From: Aeromonas sobria
GTDB lineage: Bacteria; Pseudomonadota; Gammaproteobacteria; Enterobacterales; Aeromonadaceae
Length of the DNA: 64,000 nt
Assembly (NCBI RefSeq): GCF_000820145.1
Contig: NZ_CDBW01000016.1
Location: forward strand, 124,001-188,000
Direction: 5' to 3'
Of this stretch, positions 1 to 10,797 are shown in pieces. Made by a program: the position numbers and the translations under genes. Under the pieces are notes generated by a model. It made no database searches. It saw only the letters and a list, made by a program, of their open reading frames with translations, and was not told where the DNA came from. How positions within the stretch are numbered: position 1 is the stretch's first letter; every line of letters begins with the position of its first letter.

Positions 1-1
1 C

Positions 2-961
2 AACCGGCTGGACTTCAGTACCGGTATCGAGAGCACCAAGCTGAGCCGTCCATCGTTCAACGCCCAGAACTATCAGGATTGCTTGAAGGATAACCCTGAG
101 TCAGACGGTAATACCTACTGCTGGGATCAGTGGAACGACAACCGTCAGTCGGTGCAGATGGATCAGTTCTGGAATGTCTATTCACAGGATGGCTCCAACC
201 TCGACTTCGTCACCGTCGATGTGACCGCTGGCTGGACTCGCTCCACCCTGAACAAAGGGATGTTCCCCACCGCCGGTGATCGTCAACGGCTCAATGCCAA
301 GGTGACTGTGCCCGGGATGGAGCTGCAGTACTACAAGCTCTCTGCCGAAAATGCCCACTACTTCCCCCTCGATGTGGACCACAACTGGGTGATGATCGGC
401 AAGGGACGGGTCTCTTACGGTAACGGCTATGGCGATGACTCCATGCTGCCGTTCTTCGAGAACTACTATGCCGGTGGTTTCGATACGGTGCGTGGCTTCA
501 AGAGCAATACCATTGGTCCCAAGGCGATCTACAAGACTTACAACAAACCGGGAACGCCAGGTTGTACCGGTAGTCAACCGTGTGAAACCGGCAGTTACGA
601 AGGTTCGGATACCTCGGTGGGTGGTAACGCCCTGGCCGTCGCATCACTGGAGCTGGTGTTCCCGACCCCGTTTGTCTCCGAGACCTACCGCCCGCAGATC
701 CGTTCTACCGTCTTTATGGATGCCGGCACCGTCTGGAGTACCGACTTTGCCAACGGAGCTTATCCTTGCGCCTCCGGTGCTGATTGCAACTATTTGAGTC
801 AGGACTACTCTAACCCGGGCAATATTCGGGTCTCTGCCGGTGTCTCCTTGCAGTGGCTGTCGCCGATGGGCCCGCTGGTATTCGCCCTGGCCAAACCTAT
901 CAAGAAATACGAGGGGGATCGCACTGAAGTCTTCTCCTTCAACATCGGTCGTACCTTCTAA
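2..961 (+). CDS. bamA: Outer-membrane protein assembly factor BamA, C-terminal part
   Basis: This is the 3' end of a gene entering from the left edge; about 319 codons are present. BamA is the barrel subunit of the BAM complex that folds beta-barrel proteins into the outer membrane. The visible part is rich in alternating aromatic and polar strands, contains the conserved VRGF motif of the lumen-plugging loop (around 488-499), and ends in a beta-signal with terminal phenylalanine (GRTF). A short extracellular loop carries several cysteines. The following genes skp, lpxD, fabZ and lpxA are the usual BamA neighbours, which supports the call. The POTRA domains lie outside the window. Confidence 0.95.
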   Translation, partial: NRLDFSTGIESTKLSRPSFNAQNYQDCLKDNPESDGNTYCWDQWNDNRQSVQMDQFWNVYSQDGSNLDFVTVDVTAGWTRSTLNKGMFPTAGDRQRLNAKVTVPGMELQYYKLSAENAHYFPLDVDHNWVMIGKGRVSYGNGYGDDSMLPFFENYYAGGFDTVRGFKSNTIGPKAIYKTYNKPGTPGCTGSQPCETGSYEGSDTSVGGNALAVASLELVFPTPFVSETYRPQIRSTVFMDAGTVWSTDFANGAYPCASGADCNYLSQDYSNPGNIRVSAGVSLQWLSPMGPLVFALAKPIKKYEGDRTEVFSFNIGRTF

Positions 962-970
962 ATCGCGTAT

Positions 971-993
971 CGCCCCCAGCCATGGGGTGGGGG
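971..993 (+). other. Hairpin between bamA and skp
   Basis: The arms GCCCCCA and TGGGGGC can form a 7-bp stem just after bamA. No U-run follows, so it is more likely an mRNA-stabilising or processing hairpin than a terminator. The function is inferred only. Confidence 0.4.
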
Positions 994-1110
994 CATGTAA
1001 TGATGGGACGCGCGCTATGCGTGCCTCAGCAGGTAACAAGACGGTCTTAACGCCGCTTGCATAATCAGGTAAATCAGGTAGCCCTCACCATGAGGGAACA
1101 AGGAGTAAGT

Positions 1111-1623
1111 GTGAATAAAGCGTTGAAAGTAGCTGGTTTGAGCTTTGCACTGATGGCTGCCGGCATGGGTTCTGCCTTCGCTGAGACCAAGATCGCCGTG
1201 GTTGATATGGGTGAAGTTTTCCAAAAGCTGCCCCAGCGTGAAGCGGTAGCCGCCAAGCTGAAAGGCGAATTCGAGCCGCGTATGCGTGAGCTGCAAAAGC
1301 TGGAACAGGATGGCCAGAAGCTGGTTGAAAAGTTCCGCAAAGATGAAGCCTTCATGAGCGCCGAGCAGAAGAAGCAGAATCAGGAGAAACTGGCCAAGCT
1401 GCAGATGGAGTTCAACCAGAAGCGTCAGGCGTTTGAACAGGACAACGGTCGCCGTCAGTCTGAAGAGCGCAACAAGATCCTGACCAAGGTACAGGCTGCC
1501 ATCGATTCCATCGCCAAGAGCAATGGTTACGATCTGGTGCTGGAGCGCAATGCCGCCCCGTTCGCCGCCAGCAAGCTGGACATCTCTGGTCAGGTTATTT
1601 CTCAGGTAAGCAAGAGCAACTAA
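1111..1623 (+). CDS. skp: Periplasmic chaperone Skp (OmpH)
   Basis: Skp is a trimeric periplasmic chaperone that holds unfolded outer-membrane proteins between the Sec translocon and BamA. I chose the GTG at 1111 because AAGGAG lies just upstream (1100-1105) and the product then starts with a clean signal peptide (Lys near the N-terminus, hydrophobic core, cleavage after AFA near residue 24). The 170-residue product has the family's usual size. The middle is a charged, Lys/Gln/Glu-rich helical hairpin (about residues 55-130) that forms the tentacles. It sits between bamA and lpxD, with only 3 nt before the lpxD start codon. Confidence 0.95.
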   Translation: MNKALKVAGLSFALMAAGMGSAFAETKIAVVDMGEVFQKLPQREAVAAKLKGEFEPRMRELQKLEQDGQKLVEKFRKDEAFMSAEQKKQNQEKLAKLQMEFNQKRQAFEQDNGRRQSEERNKILTKVQAAIDSIAKSNGYDLVLERNAAPFAASKLDISGQVISQVSKSN

Positions 1624-1626
1624 TTG

Positions 1627-2646
1627 ATGGCATTCACTCTCGCACAGCTGGCCCAGCAACTGGGGGCCGAGATCCATGGCGATGGAACCGTGGAAATCCG
1701 CAAGGTAGCGACACTGGAAAAGGCCGGGAAGGGTGAGATTACCTTCCTTTCCAACACAAAATACCGGCATTATCTGGAGCAGAGCAAGGCGAGCGCCGTG
1801 CTTATTACAGAGGCGGATTTGCCATTTTGTCCCACCCATGCACTGGTGCTCAAAGACCCTTATGTGGGCTTTGCCAAGGTAGCCCAACTGCTGGACACCA
1901 CCCCGCAACCGGCCACGGATATCCATCCGAGCGCGGTGATTGCGGCGGATGTGCAGCTGGGCGAGAGAGTGGCCATCGGGGCCAATGCAGTGATCGAATC
2001 TGGCGTGGTGCTGGGTGATGATGTACGTATTGGTCCGGGTTGTTTTGTTGGTCAACAGACCCGGCTGGGAGCGCGCTCCCGGCTATGGGCCAATGTGACC
2101 CTCTATCACAATGTCACCATGGGCACCGACTGTCTGGTTCAATCCGGCACAGTGATCGGCGCCGATGGTTTCGGCTATGCCAATGAACGTGGCGAGTGGA
2201 TCAAAATCCCCCAAATCGGTGGTGTGACCATCGGCAATCGGGTCGAGATTGGAGCTTGTACCACCATTGACCGCGGTGCGCTGGAAGATACCCGCATCGC
2301 CGATAACGTTATCATCGACAACCAGTGCCAGATCGCTCACAACGTCGAAATCGGTTACGGTACCGCCATCGCGGGTGCGACCACTATGGCTGGTAGTCTC
2401 AAGGTCGGCAAATACTGTATCATTGGTGGCGCTTCCGTCTTTAACGGGCATATGGAGATCTGCGATCAGGCCACCATTACCGGTATGTCCATGGTAATGA
2501 GACCCATCACCGAGCCCGGTGTCTACTCCTCAGGTATTCCTCTGCAACCCAATAAAGAGTGGCGCAAGACCGCCGCCCGGGTGATGCGTATCGAAGAGAT
2601 GCACAAGCGGTTAAGCAAGCTTGAGAAGAAGCTGGTTCAAGAATAA
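1627..2646 (+). CDS. lpxD: UDP-3-O-(3-hydroxyacyl)glucosamine N-acyltransferase LpxD
   Basis: LpxD adds the second hydroxyacyl chain, from acyl-ACP, to the 2-amino group of UDP-3-O-acyl-glucosamine in lipid A synthesis. The 339-residue product has an N-terminal nucleotide-binding region (about 1-100), then a long left-handed beta-helix of hexapeptide repeats (about 100-320), and a C-terminal helix rich in Lys/Glu. A His in the QIAHNV segment fits the catalytic base. ATG at 1627 is preferred over the in-frame TTG at 1624. The gene lies directly after skp and before fabZ, as in related bacteria. Confidence 0.96.
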   Translation: MAFTLAQLAQQLGAEIHGDGTVEIRKVATLEKAGKGEITFLSNTKYRHYLEQSKASAVLITEADLPFCPTHALVLKDPYVGFAKVAQLLDTTPQPATDIHPSAVIAADVQLGERVAIGANAVIESGVVLGDDVRIGPGCFVGQQTRLGARSRLWANVTLYHNVTMGTDCLVQSGTVIGADGFGYANERGEWIKIPQIGGVTIGNRVEIGACTTIDRGALEDTRIADNVIIDNQCQIAHNVEIGYGTAIAGATTMAGSLKVGKYCIIGGASVFNGHMEICDQATITGMSMVMRPITEPGVYSSGIPLQPNKEWRKTAARVMRIEEMHKRLSKLEKKLVQE

Positions 2647-2670
2647 TCACGATTGGCATAGGGTGCTGTT

Positions 2671-3132
2671 TTGACTACTGAAAAGAAGAGCCTGGGGATC
2701 CAGGAAATTATGGAATTGCTGCCCCACCGTTATCCATTTTTGATGGTGGACAGGGTTGACGATTACGAAATCAGTGATGAGCGCAAAACCTTGCGTGCCA
2801 TCAAGAACGTCTCGTTCAACGAGCCGATCTTCCAGGGGCACTTCCCGGCCAAGCCGGTATTCCCCGGTGTATTGATCCTGGAAGCGATGGCGCAGGCCAC
2901 CGGTATCCTGGCCTTTACCATGGTGGGCAAACCGTCACCCAACGAACTCTATTACTTCGCCTCAATCGATAACGCTCGCTTCAAGCGTCCGGTCGGCCCC
3001 GGTGATCAGCTGGTGCTGGATGTGGTGTTTCTGAAAGAGCGTCGCGGCATTGCCAAATTCACCGGTGTTGCCACCGTCAATGGTGAAGTGGTCTGTACCG
3101 CCGAACTGATGTGCGCAAAACGCGAGGTTTAA
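2671..3132 (+). CDS. fabZ: (3R)-hydroxyacyl-ACP dehydratase FabZ
   Basis: FabZ dehydrates beta-hydroxyacyl-ACP in fatty acid elongation and competes with LpxA for hydroxyacyl-ACP. The 153-residue hot-dog-fold protein carries the conserved GHFPxxPxFPGVLxxEAMAQ signature, giving catalytic His57 and Glu71. The start is a TTG at 2671, as in the E. coli gene, whose first codons (TTG ACT ACT) match. The gene stops 5 nt before the lpxA start, so translation is probably coupled. Confidence 0.96.
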   Translation: MTTEKKSLGIQEIMELLPHRYPFLMVDRVDDYEISDERKTLRAIKNVSFNEPIFQGHFPAKPVFPGVLILEAMAQATGILAFTMVGKPSPNELYYFASIDNARFKRPVGPGDQLVLDVVFLKERRGIAKFTGVATVNGEVVCTAELMCAKREV

Positions 3133-3137
3133 CACAC

Positions 3138-3929
3138 GTGATCGACCAGACTGCCATCATTCACGATACTGCTATCGTCCATGAGTCTGCCGTGATTGGT
3201 AAAGGGGTTGAAATTGGCCCCTTTTCTGTCATCGGCGCCGAGGTTGAAATCGGCGATAACACTTGGGTCGCTTCCCATGTGGTGATCAAGGGCCCGACCA
3301 AGATTGGTCGTGGTAACAAGATCTTCCAGCACACCTCCATCGGTGAGGATTGCCAGGACAAGAAGTACGCTGGCGAGCGCACCTTTCTCGAGATTGGCGA
3401 CAACAACGTTATTCGCGAGAACTGCACTTTCCACCGTGGCACCATTCAGGATCAGTGCCTGACCAAGGTGGGCAGTGGCAACCTGTTTATGGTCAACGTT
3501 CACGTTGCCCATGACTGCATCATCGGTGATAACTGCATCTTCGCCAACAACGCCACTCTGGCGGGCCATGTGGTGATCGGTGACTTCGTGATCTTTGGTG
3601 GGCTTTCTGCCATCCACCAGTTCGGCCGTGTTGGCTCCCACGCTTTTGTCGGTGGCTGCGCCGCCCTGAACAAAGACGTACCGCCTTATGTGATGGCGGC
3701 GGGCAACTATGCCAAGCCGTTTGGCGTCAACTCCGAAGGGTTGCGTCGCCGTGGTTACTCGCCAGAGGCGATCTCCGCCGTCAAGCGCGCCTACAAAGAG
3801 ATCTTCCGCTCTGGCAAGACCATCGAAGAGGTGCTGCCGGTGTTGATCGAGATGGCGGCCAGTGAACCGGCGGTTCAGCTGTACGTCGATTTCCTCAAAG
3901 ATAACGAGCGCGGGATTATCCGTGCCTGA
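3138..3929 (+). CDS. lpxA: UDP-N-acetylglucosamine acyltransferase LpxA
   Basis: LpxA catalyses the first step of lipid A synthesis, moving a 3-hydroxyacyl chain from ACP to the 3-OH of UDP-GlcNAc. With the GTG start at 3138 the protein is 263 residues and its catalytic His falls at position 125 (VAHD), the same number as in E. coli. That settles the start against longer readings that overlap fabZ. Hexapeptide repeats run through residues 1-190, followed by a helical C-terminus. The last 8 nt overlap the start of lpxB. Confidence 0.96.
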   Translation: MIDQTAIIHDTAIVHESAVIGKGVEIGPFSVIGAEVEIGDNTWVASHVVIKGPTKIGRGNKIFQHTSIGEDCQDKKYAGERTFLEIGDNNVIRENCTFHRGTIQDQCLTKVGSGNLFMVNVHVAHDCIIGDNCIFANNATLAGHVVIGDFVIFGGLSAIHQFGRVGSHAFVGGCAALNKDVPPYVMAAGNYAKPFGVNSEGLRRRGYSPEAISAVKRAYKEIFRSGKTIEEVLPVLIEMAASEPAVQLYVDFLKDNERGIIRA

Positions 3930-5061
3930 TCCCGTTCGCATCGGTATCGTCGCCGGAGAAGTCTCCGGCGATATTCTGGCCGCCGGTCTGGTGCGCGAGC
4001 TGCAAACGCGCTATCCGGATGCGCAGTTCGAAGGCATTGCCGGGCCGCGAATGCAGGCTCTCGGCGTCAAAGCGCTGTTCGAGATGGAAGAGCTCTCCGT
4101 CATGGGGATCACCGAGGTACTTGGCCGTCTGCCACGCATCCTCAAGGTTCGCCGTGAACTGCTGCGGCATTTTATTGCCAATCCGCCCGATATCTTCATC
4201 GGCGTGGATGCACCGGATTTCAATATCGGGGTGGAGTTGAAACTGCGCCGCGCCGGTATCAAAACGGTTCACTATGTCAGCCCCTCGGTCTGGGCTTGGC
4301 GTCAGAACCGTATTCACAAGATCAAGGCTGCCACCGACATGGTGCTCGCCTTCCTGCCGTTCGAGAAAGCCTTCTACGACCGTTTCGATGCCCCTTGTCG
4401 CTTTGTCGGTCACACCATGGCGGATGACATTGCGCTGGTGCCGGATCAGGCCGCGGTTCGCCGCCATCTGGGTATCGATGCCAATCGCCGTTGGCTGGCG
4501 GTGCTGCCGGGCAGTCGCAGCGCCGAGGTGGGCTTTATGTCCCCCCTGTTTCTTGAAGCGTGCAAGCACCTGACGGTACGTTATCCTGATCTCGGTTTTT
4601 TGGTGCCACTGGTCAACCAGCAACGACGTGAGCAGTTTATGGCCATCAAGGCCGAGCTGGCGCCGGATCTCGACATGGTGTTGTTAGAGGGGCAGGGGCG
4701 TGAGGCGATGATCGCCGCCGATGTGGTGATGCTGGCCTCCGGCACTGCCGCGCTCGAAGCCATGTTGGTGAAAAAGCCGATGGTGGTGGGTTACAAGCTC
4801 AAGCCCTTCAGCTACTGGCTGGCCCAGCGCTTGGTAAAGACCGAGTTTGTCTCGCTGCCCAACCTGCTGGCGGGTCGCATGCTGGTGCCCGAGTTGCTGC
4901 AGCACGAGTGCACCCCTGAAAACCTGGTGGTTGAAGTGAGCAAGTTGTTTGAGCATGACAATAGCCAACTGGTCAATACCTTCACCGAGTTGCACCAGCG
5001 TATTCGCTGCAATGCGGATCTGCAGGCCGCCGACGCGGTAGCCGACTTGCTCGGTAGATAA
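3922..5061 (+). CDS. lpxB: Lipid-A-disaccharide synthase LpxB
   Basis: LpxB is the peripheral inner-membrane glycosyltransferase (GT19) that joins UDP-2,3-diacylglucosamine and lipid X into the lipid A disaccharide. The GTG at 3922 gives 379 residues beginning with a beta-strand and the GEVSGD motif typical of the family. Other landmarks are the [10 protein letters not shown] segment and the LPGSRSAEV motif near the middle. The start overlaps the end of lpxA by 8 nt. A longer reading from 3862 would add about 20 residues that do not resemble the family. Confidence 0.95.
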   Translation: MPDPVRIGIVAGEVSGDILAAGLVRELQTRYPDAQFEGIAGPRMQALGVKALFEMEELSVMGITEVLGRLPRILKVRRELLRHFIANPPDIFIGVDAPDFNIGVELKLRRAGIKTVHYVSPSVWAWRQNRIHKIKAATDMVLAFLPFEKAFYDRFDAPCRFVGHTMADDIALVPDQAAVRRHLGIDANRRWLAVLPGSRSAEVGFMSPLFLEACKHLTVRYPDLGFLVPLVNQQRREQFMAIKAELAPDLDMVLLEGQGREAMIAADVVMLASGTAALEAMLVKKPMVVGYKLKPFSYWLAQRLVKTEFVSLPNLLAGRMLVPELLQHECTPENLVVEVSKLFEHDNSQLVNTFTELHQRIRCNADLQAADAVADLLGR

Positions 5062-5120
5062 CCCTCTCCAGACGGCCGATTGTGCTGCGCGTCGCAGCGG
5101 CACATCGTCGACGTTATGCC

Positions 5121-5141
5121 AGGCCCTGCGGGGCCTGTTTT
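5121..5141 (+). terminator. Terminator-like hairpin between lpxB and rnhB
   Basis: AGGCCC and GGGCCT form a 6-bp GC stem with a 4-nt loop, followed by GTTTTG. It lies inside what is usually one operon, so it probably acts as a partial terminator or mRNA-processing element ahead of rnhB-dnaE-accA. Confidence 0.45.
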
Positions 5142-5157
5142 GATTCAAGGTGGCAAG

Positions 5158-5748
5158 ATGATGATCGATATTCCTGACGACAAGCTGGTTGCCGGTGTGG
5201 ACGAAGTGGGCCGCGGCCCGCTGGTGGGTGACGTGGTGACTGCTGCGGTCATTCTTGATCCGGCCAATCCGATCATCGGGCTGGCTGACTCCAAGAAGCT
5301 TTCCGAGAAGAAACGTCTTGCCCTGTTTGACGAGATCAAGGAGAAGGCGCTGGCCTGGGCCATCGGTCGTGCCAGCCCGGAGGAGATCGACCAGCTCAAC
5401 ATCCTGCATGCCACCATGCTGGCGATGCAGCGCGCCGTGGTTGGACTGAAGGTGACGCCCGAGCTGGTCTTTATCGATGGCAACCGCTGCCCTGACTTGC
5501 CGATGGAAGCGCGCGCCGTGGTCAAGGGGGATAGCTTGGTGGCCGCCATCAGCGCCGCCTCCATTCTGGCCAAGGTGACCCGCGATGGCGAGATGACCGA
5601 GCTGGACAGCCGTCATCCCGAGTACGGTTTCGCCCGCCACAAGGGCTACCCTACCCCTGAGCATCTCGCCATTCTGGCCAAGCTAGGCCCTTTGCCGCAA
5701 TATCGTAAAAGTTTTAAACCGGTGCGCCGCGCACTGGGGATCGAGTAG
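5158..5748 (+). CDS. rnhB: Ribonuclease HII
   Basis: RNase HII cleaves RNA in RNA-DNA hybrids and removes single ribonucleotides misincorporated in DNA. The product is 196 residues from ATG 5158 (195 from the adjacent ATG 5161), near the usual 198. It has the N-terminal [10 protein letters not shown] motif with the paired acidic catalytic residues Asp15-Glu16, a DSKKLS motif, the FIDGN segment and the [15 protein letters not shown] block. AAGGTGG lies just upstream. It is followed by dnaE, as in enterobacteria. Confidence 0.95.
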   Translation: MMIDIPDDKLVAGVDEVGRGPLVGDVVTAAVILDPANPIIGLADSKKLSEKKRLALFDEIKEKALAWAIGRASPEEIDQLNILHATMLAMQRAVVGLKVTPELVFIDGNRCPDLPMEARAVVKGDSLVAAISAASILAKVTRDGEMTELDSRHPEYGFARHKGYPTPEHLAILAKLGPLPQYRKSFKPVRRALGIE

Positions 5749-5786
5749 ACCATGCAATTTAGCTTGAGCAACGAGAAGGTATGACG

Positions 5787-8700
5787 ATGGCTGAACCCCG
5801 TTTTATCCACCTGCGGGTCCACTCCGACTTCTCTATGGTCGATGGGCTGCAGAAGATAGGCCCCATCGTCGGGGCTGCTGCGGCCAACAAAATGCCGGCA
5901 CTGGCACTGACCGACCAGATGAACATGTGTGGTCTGGTGCGCTTCTATGGCTCGGCCCACGGCAAGGGGATCAAACCCATCGTCGGTGCCGAGTTTCTGG
6001 TGCAGAGCGATGAGCTGGGAGATGAGCTGTTTCGTCTGACCCTGCTTGCCATGGACAATGACGGTTACCAGAACATCACCTTGCTTATTTCCCATGGTTA
6101 TCAGCGTGGTCATGTGCAGGGACGTCCTGTCATCGACAAAGCCTGGCTGGCAGATCACGCGAAGGGGGTGATCGTCCTCTCCGGTGGCCGTGAGGGAGAT
6201 GTAGGCAAGTTCATGCTCAAGGGCAACCGGCAGATGGCCGAGTCGTCGCTAGCTTTCTATCAAGCCCATTTCCCCGATGCTTACTATCTTGAACTGTTGC
6301 GTACCGGTCGCCCCGACGAAGAGGCCTATCTGCACATGGCGGTGGCCCTTGCCACCGAGTTCGCCTTGCCGGTGGTGGCCACCAACGAGGTGGTGTTCCT
6401 CAACGCCGAGGACTTCGATGCCCACGAGATCCGGGTTGCCATCCACGATGGCTACACCCTGATGGACAAGCGTCGCCCGCGCCGTTACAGCCCCCAGCAG
6501 TACCTGCGTAGTCAGGAGGAGATGTGCGAGCTGTTCGCCGACATCCCCGAGGCGCTGGAGAACACGGTCGAGATCGCCAAGCGTTGTAACGTAACGGTGC
6601 GTCTGGGCGAATACTTCCTGCCCAACTTCCCGACCGGCGACATGACCACCGAAGATTTTCTGGTGGCCAAGTCGCAAGAGGGGCTTGAGGCGCGTCTCGA
6701 ATTTTTGTTCCCTGATCCCGCTGTACGGGCTGCCAAGCGTGGCGAGTACGACGAGCGCCTCGATATCGAGCTGAAAGTGATCAACCAGATGGGCTTCCCG
6801 GGTTACTTCCTCATCGTGATGGAGTTTATCCAGTGGTCCAAGGACAACGGCATTCCCGTTGGCCCTGGCCGGGGCTCGGGGGCGGGCTCTCTGGTGGCGT
6901 ATGCCCTCAAGATCACCGACCTCGACCCGCTGGAATTTGACCTGCTGTTCGAACGTTTCTTGAACCCCGAGCGGGTATCCATGCCCGACTTCGACGTCGA
7001 TTTTTGTATGGATCGACGCGACGAAGTGATCGAGCACGTCTCCGAGATGTATGGCCGGGATGCAGTGTCGCAAATCATCACTTTCGGCAGCATGGCGGCC
7101 AAAGCGGTGGTGCGGGACGTGGGCCGGGTGCTGGGCCATCCCTACGGTTTTGTCGATCGGATCTCCAAGCTCATTCCGCCGGATCCGGGCATGACCCTGG
7201 CCAAGGCGTTTGAGGCAGAACCCAAGCTGCCCGAGCTCTACGAGCAGGATGAGGAGGTCAAAGACCTCATCGACATGGCACGGCGCCTCGAAGGGGTGGT
7301 ACGTAACGCCGGTAAGCACGCCGGTGGCGTGGTGATTGCGCCCACCAAGATCACCGATTTTGCGCCGCTCTATTGCGATGATTCGGGCAATCACCCGGTT
7401 ACCCAGTTTGACAAGAACGATGTGGAGTACGCCGGACTGGTGAAGTTCGACTTCTTGGGCTTGCGTACCCTGACCATCATCGACTGGGCTTTGGGGATGA
7501 TCAACCCGCGCCTTGCCAAAGAGGGCAAGCCGCCGGTGGATATCGCCGCCATTCCCATCGATGACAAAAAGTCGTTCGCCCTGTTGCAGCGGTTCGAGAC
7601 CACAGCGGTATTCCAGCTCGAATCCCGTGGCATGAAGGATCTGATCAAGCGGCTGCAGCCAGACTGTTTTGAAGACATGATCGCTCTGGTGGCGCTGTTT
7701 CGACCGGGCCCGCTGCAGTCAGGCATGGTGGATAACTTCATTGATCGCAAGCGCGGCCAGGAAGCTATCTCTTATCCCGATGAAAAATGGCAGCACGAGA
7801 GCCTCAAGCCGATACTCGAGCCCACCTATGGCATCATCGTCTATCAAGAGCAGGTGATGCAGATTGCCCAGACTCTGGCGGGTTATACCCTGGGGGGCGC
7901 CGACATGTTGCGCCGGGCTATGGGTAAGAAAAATCCGGCCGAGATGGCCAAGCAGCGCGCCGGTTTCGAGGAAGGGGCCATTAAACACGGGGTTGATGGC
8001 GAGCTGGCGGTCAAGATCTTCGATCTGGTGGAGAAGTTTGCCGGCTACGGCTTTAACAAATCCCACTCCGCCGCCTATGCGCTGGTCTCTTACCAGACCT
8101 TGTGGCTCAAGACCCACTTCCCGGCCGAGTTTATGGCGGCGGTGATGACCGCCGACATGGACAACACCGACAAGATAGTGACCCTGGTAGACGAGTGCCA
8201 GCGAATGGGGCTGACCGTGATACCGCCAGATGTGAACACGGGTCGCTACCGCTTTAGCGTCAACGAAGATGGTCACATCGTCTACGGTATCGGTGCGGTG
8301 AAAGGGGTCGGTGAAGGCCCTATCGATGCCATTCTCAGTGCACGGGATCAGGATGGTCCGTTTCGCGATCTGTTCGACTTTTGTAATAGGGTCGACATCA
8401 AGAAGATCAACAAACGGGTGATGGAAAAGCTGGTCTACTCTGGCGCCATGGATCGGCTCGGCCCCCACCGTGCCGCCCTGATGGCGACGCTGGAGGAGGC
8501 GATGCGCGCTGCCGAGCAACACGCCAAGGCGCAAGCGGTCGGTCAGGTCGATATGTTCGGCGTGCTCACCGAAGAGATTGACGACGTCAAGAAGGCGTTT
8601 GCCAACGTGCCGCACTGGCCTGACAAGGTGTGGCTGGAAGGGGAGCGCGAGACCCTCGGGCTCTATCTCACCGGCCACCCCATCAACCAGTACAGCAGCG

Positions 8701-9266
8701 AGTTGCGGCGTTATACCTCCGGTCGCCTGTGTGATCTGCATCCTACCTCCCGCGATACCGTGACCACGGCGGCGGGGCTGGTGATTGCGGCGCGCAGCAT
8801 GGTGACCAAGCGCGGTAACAAGATGGGGATCTTCACCCTGGACGACCGTTCCGGTCGTCTCGATGTGACCCTGTTCAGTGAAGCGCTGGAAAAATATGAA
8901 GAATTGATGCAAAAAGACCGTATTTTGGTGGTTTCTGGACAGGTCAGCTTTGATGACTTCTCCGGTGGCCTTAAAATGTCGGCCCGTGAATTACTGGATA
9001 TCAACGATGCGAGGGAGCGTTTTGCCAGAGCAATTCGCATCTCCCTCGATGAACAGCGAATTGATGATCGCTTTTTCCCGCGTTTGTGCGAGATTTTGGA
9101 GCCCGCCCGTGCCGGAGTCTGTCCGGTTCAGGTAAACTATCGTCGCCCTGGTTCCCGGGTGCGATTGACGCTCGGTACCGAGTGGCGGGTGACGCCCACC
9201 GATCAACTGATAGATGACTTGCGCGTCCTGCTTGGACGAGAGCGGGTGGAATTGGTTTTTGATTAG
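5787..9266 (+). CDS. dnaE: DNA polymerase III alpha subunit
   Basis: This is the replicative polymerase subunit of the Pol III core. ATG 5787 is chosen over ATG 5781 because GAGAAGG (5773-5779) is well spaced for it and the N-terminus MAEPRF then aligns with E. coli. With that start the three catalytic aspartates fall at 401, 403 and 555, exactly the E. coli numbers. The PHP domain begins at HLRVHSD; the palm carries PDFDVDF; tandem HhH and OB-fold regions follow (OB around residues 990-1080). The length of 1159 residues is normal. It lies between rnhB and accA, 16 nt before the latter. Confidence 0.97.
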   Translation: MAEPRFIHLRVHSDFSMVDGLQKIGPIVGAAAANKMPALALTDQMNMCGLVRFYGSAHGKGIKPIVGAEFLVQSDELGDELFRLTLLAMDNDGYQNITLLISHGYQRGHVQGRPVIDKAWLADHAKGVIVLSGGREGDVGKFMLKGNRQMAESSLAFYQAHFPDAYYLELLRTGRPDEEAYLHMAVALATEFALPVVATNEVVFLNAEDFDAHEIRVAIHDGYTLMDKRRPRRYSPQQYLRSQEEMCELFADIPEALENTVEIAKRCNVTVRLGEYFLPNFPTGDMTTEDFLVAKSQEGLEARLEFLFPDPAVRAAKRGEYDERLDIELKVINQMGFPGYFLIVMEFIQWSKDNGIPVGPGRGSGAGSLVAYALKITDLDPLEFDLLFERFLNPERVSMPDFDVDFCMDRRDEVIEHVSEMYGRDAVSQIITFGSMAAKAVVRDVGRVLGHPYGFVDRISKLIPPDPGMTLAKAFEAEPKLPELYEQDEEVKDLIDMARRLEGVVRNAGKHAGGVVIAPTKITDFAPLYCDDSGNHPVTQFDKNDVEYAGLVKFDFLGLRTLTIIDWALGMINPRLAKEGKPPVDIAAIPIDDKKSFALLQRFETTAVFQLESRGMKDLIKRLQPDCFEDMIALVALFRPGPLQSGMVDNFIDRKRGQEAISYPDEKWQHESLKPILEPTYGIIVYQEQVMQIAQTLAGYTLGGADMLRRAMGKKNPAEMAKQRAGFEEGAIKHGVDGELAVKIFDLVEKFAGYGFNKSHSAAYALVSYQTLWLKTHFPAEFMAAVMTADMDNTDKIVTLVDECQRMGLTVIPPDVNTGRYRFSVNEDGHIVYGIGAVKGVGEGPIDAILSARDQDGPFRDLFDFCNRVDIKKINKRVMEKLVYSGAMDRLGPHRAALMATLEEAMRAAEQHAKAQAVGQVDMFGVLTEEIDDVKKAFANVPHWPDKVWLEGERETLGLYLTGHPINQYSSELRRYTSGRLCDLHPTSRDTVTTAAGLVIAARSMVTKRGNKMGIFTLDDRSGRLDVTLFSEALEKYEELMQKDRILVVSGQVSFDDFSGGLKMSARELLDINDARERFARAIRISLDEQRIDDRFFPRLCEILEPARAGVCPVQVNYRRPGSRVRLTLGTEWRVTPTDQLIDDLRVLLGRERVELVFD

Positions 9267-9282
9267 AGGATCTATAGGCCCT

Positions 9283-10233
9283 ATGAGTCTTTTTCTGGAT
9301 TTTGAACAGCCGATTGCCGAGCTGCAGGCGCAGATTGATGAACTCCGTCATGTGAGTGAGCACAACAGTGCTGTCGATCTCAACGACGACATTCGCCGGC
9401 TGGAGAAGAAAAACGAAGAGCTGACCAAGAAGATCTTCAGCGATCTGGGGGCCTGGCAGGTATCCCAGATGGCGCGTCATCCTCAGCGTCCTTACACCCT
9501 CGATTATATCGAGCACATCTTCACTGACTTCGATGAGTTGGCTGGTGATCGCGCCTATGCCGACGACAAGGCTATCGTTGGCGGCATCGCCCGTCTCGAT
9601 GGCGAGCCGGTGATGGTGATTGGTCAGCAGAAAGGTCGTGAGACCAAAGAGAAGATCAAGCGTAACTTTGGTATGCCGCGTCCGGAAGGGTATCGCAAGG
9701 CCCTGCGTCTGATGGAGATGGCCGAGCGCTTCAAGATGCCGATCATCACCTTTATCGACACCCCGGGTGCCTACCCGGGTGTGGGTGCAGAAGAGCGTGG
9801 CCAGTCCGAAGCGATTGCCCGCAACCTGAAAGTGATGGCTGGCCTGACTGTGCCGGTGGTCTGCACCGTGATCGGTGAAGGTGGATCGGGTGGCGCGCTG
9901 GCTATCGGCGTGGGTGATCGCGTCAATATGCTGCAGTACTCCACCTACTCCGTCATCTCGCCGGAAGGGTGCGCCTCCATTTTGTGGAAGAGCGCCGACA
10001 AGGCGTCGGTGGCGGCTGAAGCCATGGGCATTACTGCCCCGCGTCTGAAAGAGCTCAAGCTGATCGACCATGTGATCGATGAGCCTCTGGGTGGTGCTCA
10101 CCGCGATGTGGCAAAGATGGCCAAGAATCTCAAGGCGCGCATCAAGCAGGATCTGGATGCCCTGCGTCCGCTCGATACCGAGCAACTGCTGGAGCAGCGC
10201 TACCAGCGCCTGCTGGGCTACGGTTACTGTTAA
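9283..10233 (+). CDS. accA: Acetyl-CoA carboxylase carboxyltransferase subunit alpha
   Basis: AccA with AccD transfers the carboxyl group from biotin to acetyl-CoA to make malonyl-CoA. From ATG 9283 (with AGAGGA upstream) the product is 316 residues, close to the usual 319. A helical N-terminus (about 1-60) precedes a crotonase-type fold with the [15 protein letters not shown] and [11 protein letters not shown] blocks that form the oxyanion hole and CoA site. It closes the envelope/replication operon and is followed by a strong terminator. Confidence 0.97.
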   Translation: MSLFLDFEQPIAELQAQIDELRHVSEHNSAVDLNDDIRRLEKKNEELTKKIFSDLGAWQVSQMARHPQRPYTLDYIEHIFTDFDELAGDRAYADDKAIVGGIARLDGEPVMVIGQQKGRETKEKIKRNFGMPRPEGYRKALRLMEMAERFKMPIITFIDTPGAYPGVGAEERGQSEAIARNLKVMAGLTVPVVCTVIGEGGSGGALAIGVGDRVNMLQYSTYSVISPEGCASILWKSADKASVAAEAMGITAPRLKELKLIDHVIDEPLGGAHRDVAKMAKNLKARIKQDLDALRPLDTEQLLEQRYQRLLGYGYC

Positions 10234-10261
10234 GCTCTGCCGTTAGCACATCAAGCACAGG

Positions 10262-10289
10262 AACCCCCGTTATCAACGGGGGTTTTTTA
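10262..10289 (+). terminator. Rho-independent terminator of accA
   Basis: CCCCCGTT and AACGGGGG form an 8-bp stem with a 3-nt loop, followed by six T residues. It lies about 30 nt after the accA stop. Confidence 0.9.
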
Positions 10290-10407
10290 TTACTGGCAGC
10301 CGCCCATCCTGTTCAATGCTGCGGGTGGCTTTTAGCCCGTTTTGTCAGTGTTTCATGACAGCTGCAGCAGGCCTGTGTGAGAGGGATTGGATGTTACCCA
10401 GCAGACA

Positions 10408-10440
10408 TAAAAAAGCGCCCCGTTGATTGGGGCGCTTTTG
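10408..10440 (-). terminator. Terminator of the DUF3545 gene
   Basis: AAAAGCGCCCC and GGGGCGCTTTT form an 11-bp stem around GTTGATT. The A-run on the left gives a U-run on the minus strand, suiting the DUF3545 gene that ends at 10457. It may also back up accA. Confidence 0.85.
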
Positions 10441-10456
10441 TCTGAGTCAGGTGCTG

Positions 10457-10639
10457 TTACAGTTGAAACTCGTCTGTCAGACCTTCATACGCGATATCAA
10501 TAGATTGCAGCTCCTTCTGCAAGCGCTGTTTGTCTTTGAGCGCTTCGATTTCACGCCATTTACGTTTCTTTCCCGTTGTCCCGCGGCTACGTGAACCGAG
10601 CTCAACTACCTCGTCATAATCGAAGTTGAACATTTCCAT
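10457..10639 (-). CDS. DUF3545 family small protein
   Basis: This is a 60-residue protein of unknown function. It resembles the small, basic DUF3545 proteins of Vibrio and Aeromonas, which share the KKRKWREIEAxKDxxRLxKEL core seen here around residues 24-45. The start at 10639 is fixed by a near-perfect AAGGAGGG just upstream; longer readings add an unlikely N-terminus. The protein has no signal peptide or membrane segment. Its two flanking terminators suggest a monocistronic unit. The family name is from memory of the motif. Confidence 0.75.
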   Translation of the reverse strand: MEMFNFDYDEVVELGSRSRGTTGKKRKWREIEALKDKQRLQKELQSIDIAYEGLTDEFQL

Positions 10640-10743
10640 GGCTCCCTCCTTGGTTTTTATCGTTTTCATCACCCGTATAACATAACGAAGTTGAAAGTAA
10701 AACGTTTTCTTTACAGGGTTATGACAAGGTTGGAAAAGTCGAT

Positions 10744-10780
10744 AAAAAAAACCGGGTGCCTTACCAGGCACCCGGTTTTA
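10744..10780 (-). terminator. Terminator of tal
   Basis: ACCGGGTGCC and GGCACCCGGT form a 10-bp stem with a 6-nt loop. The long A-run at 10744-10750 becomes a U-run on the minus strand, ending transaldolase transcription just past its stop codon. Confidence 0.9.
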
Positions 10781-10797
10781 CCAGAAAAATGAACCGA

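Noticed and set aside
7719..8912. Long minus-strand ORFs opposite dnaE
   Set aside because: They are shadows caused by GC-rich codon use; composition is His/Gly/Val-rich and unlike real proteins.
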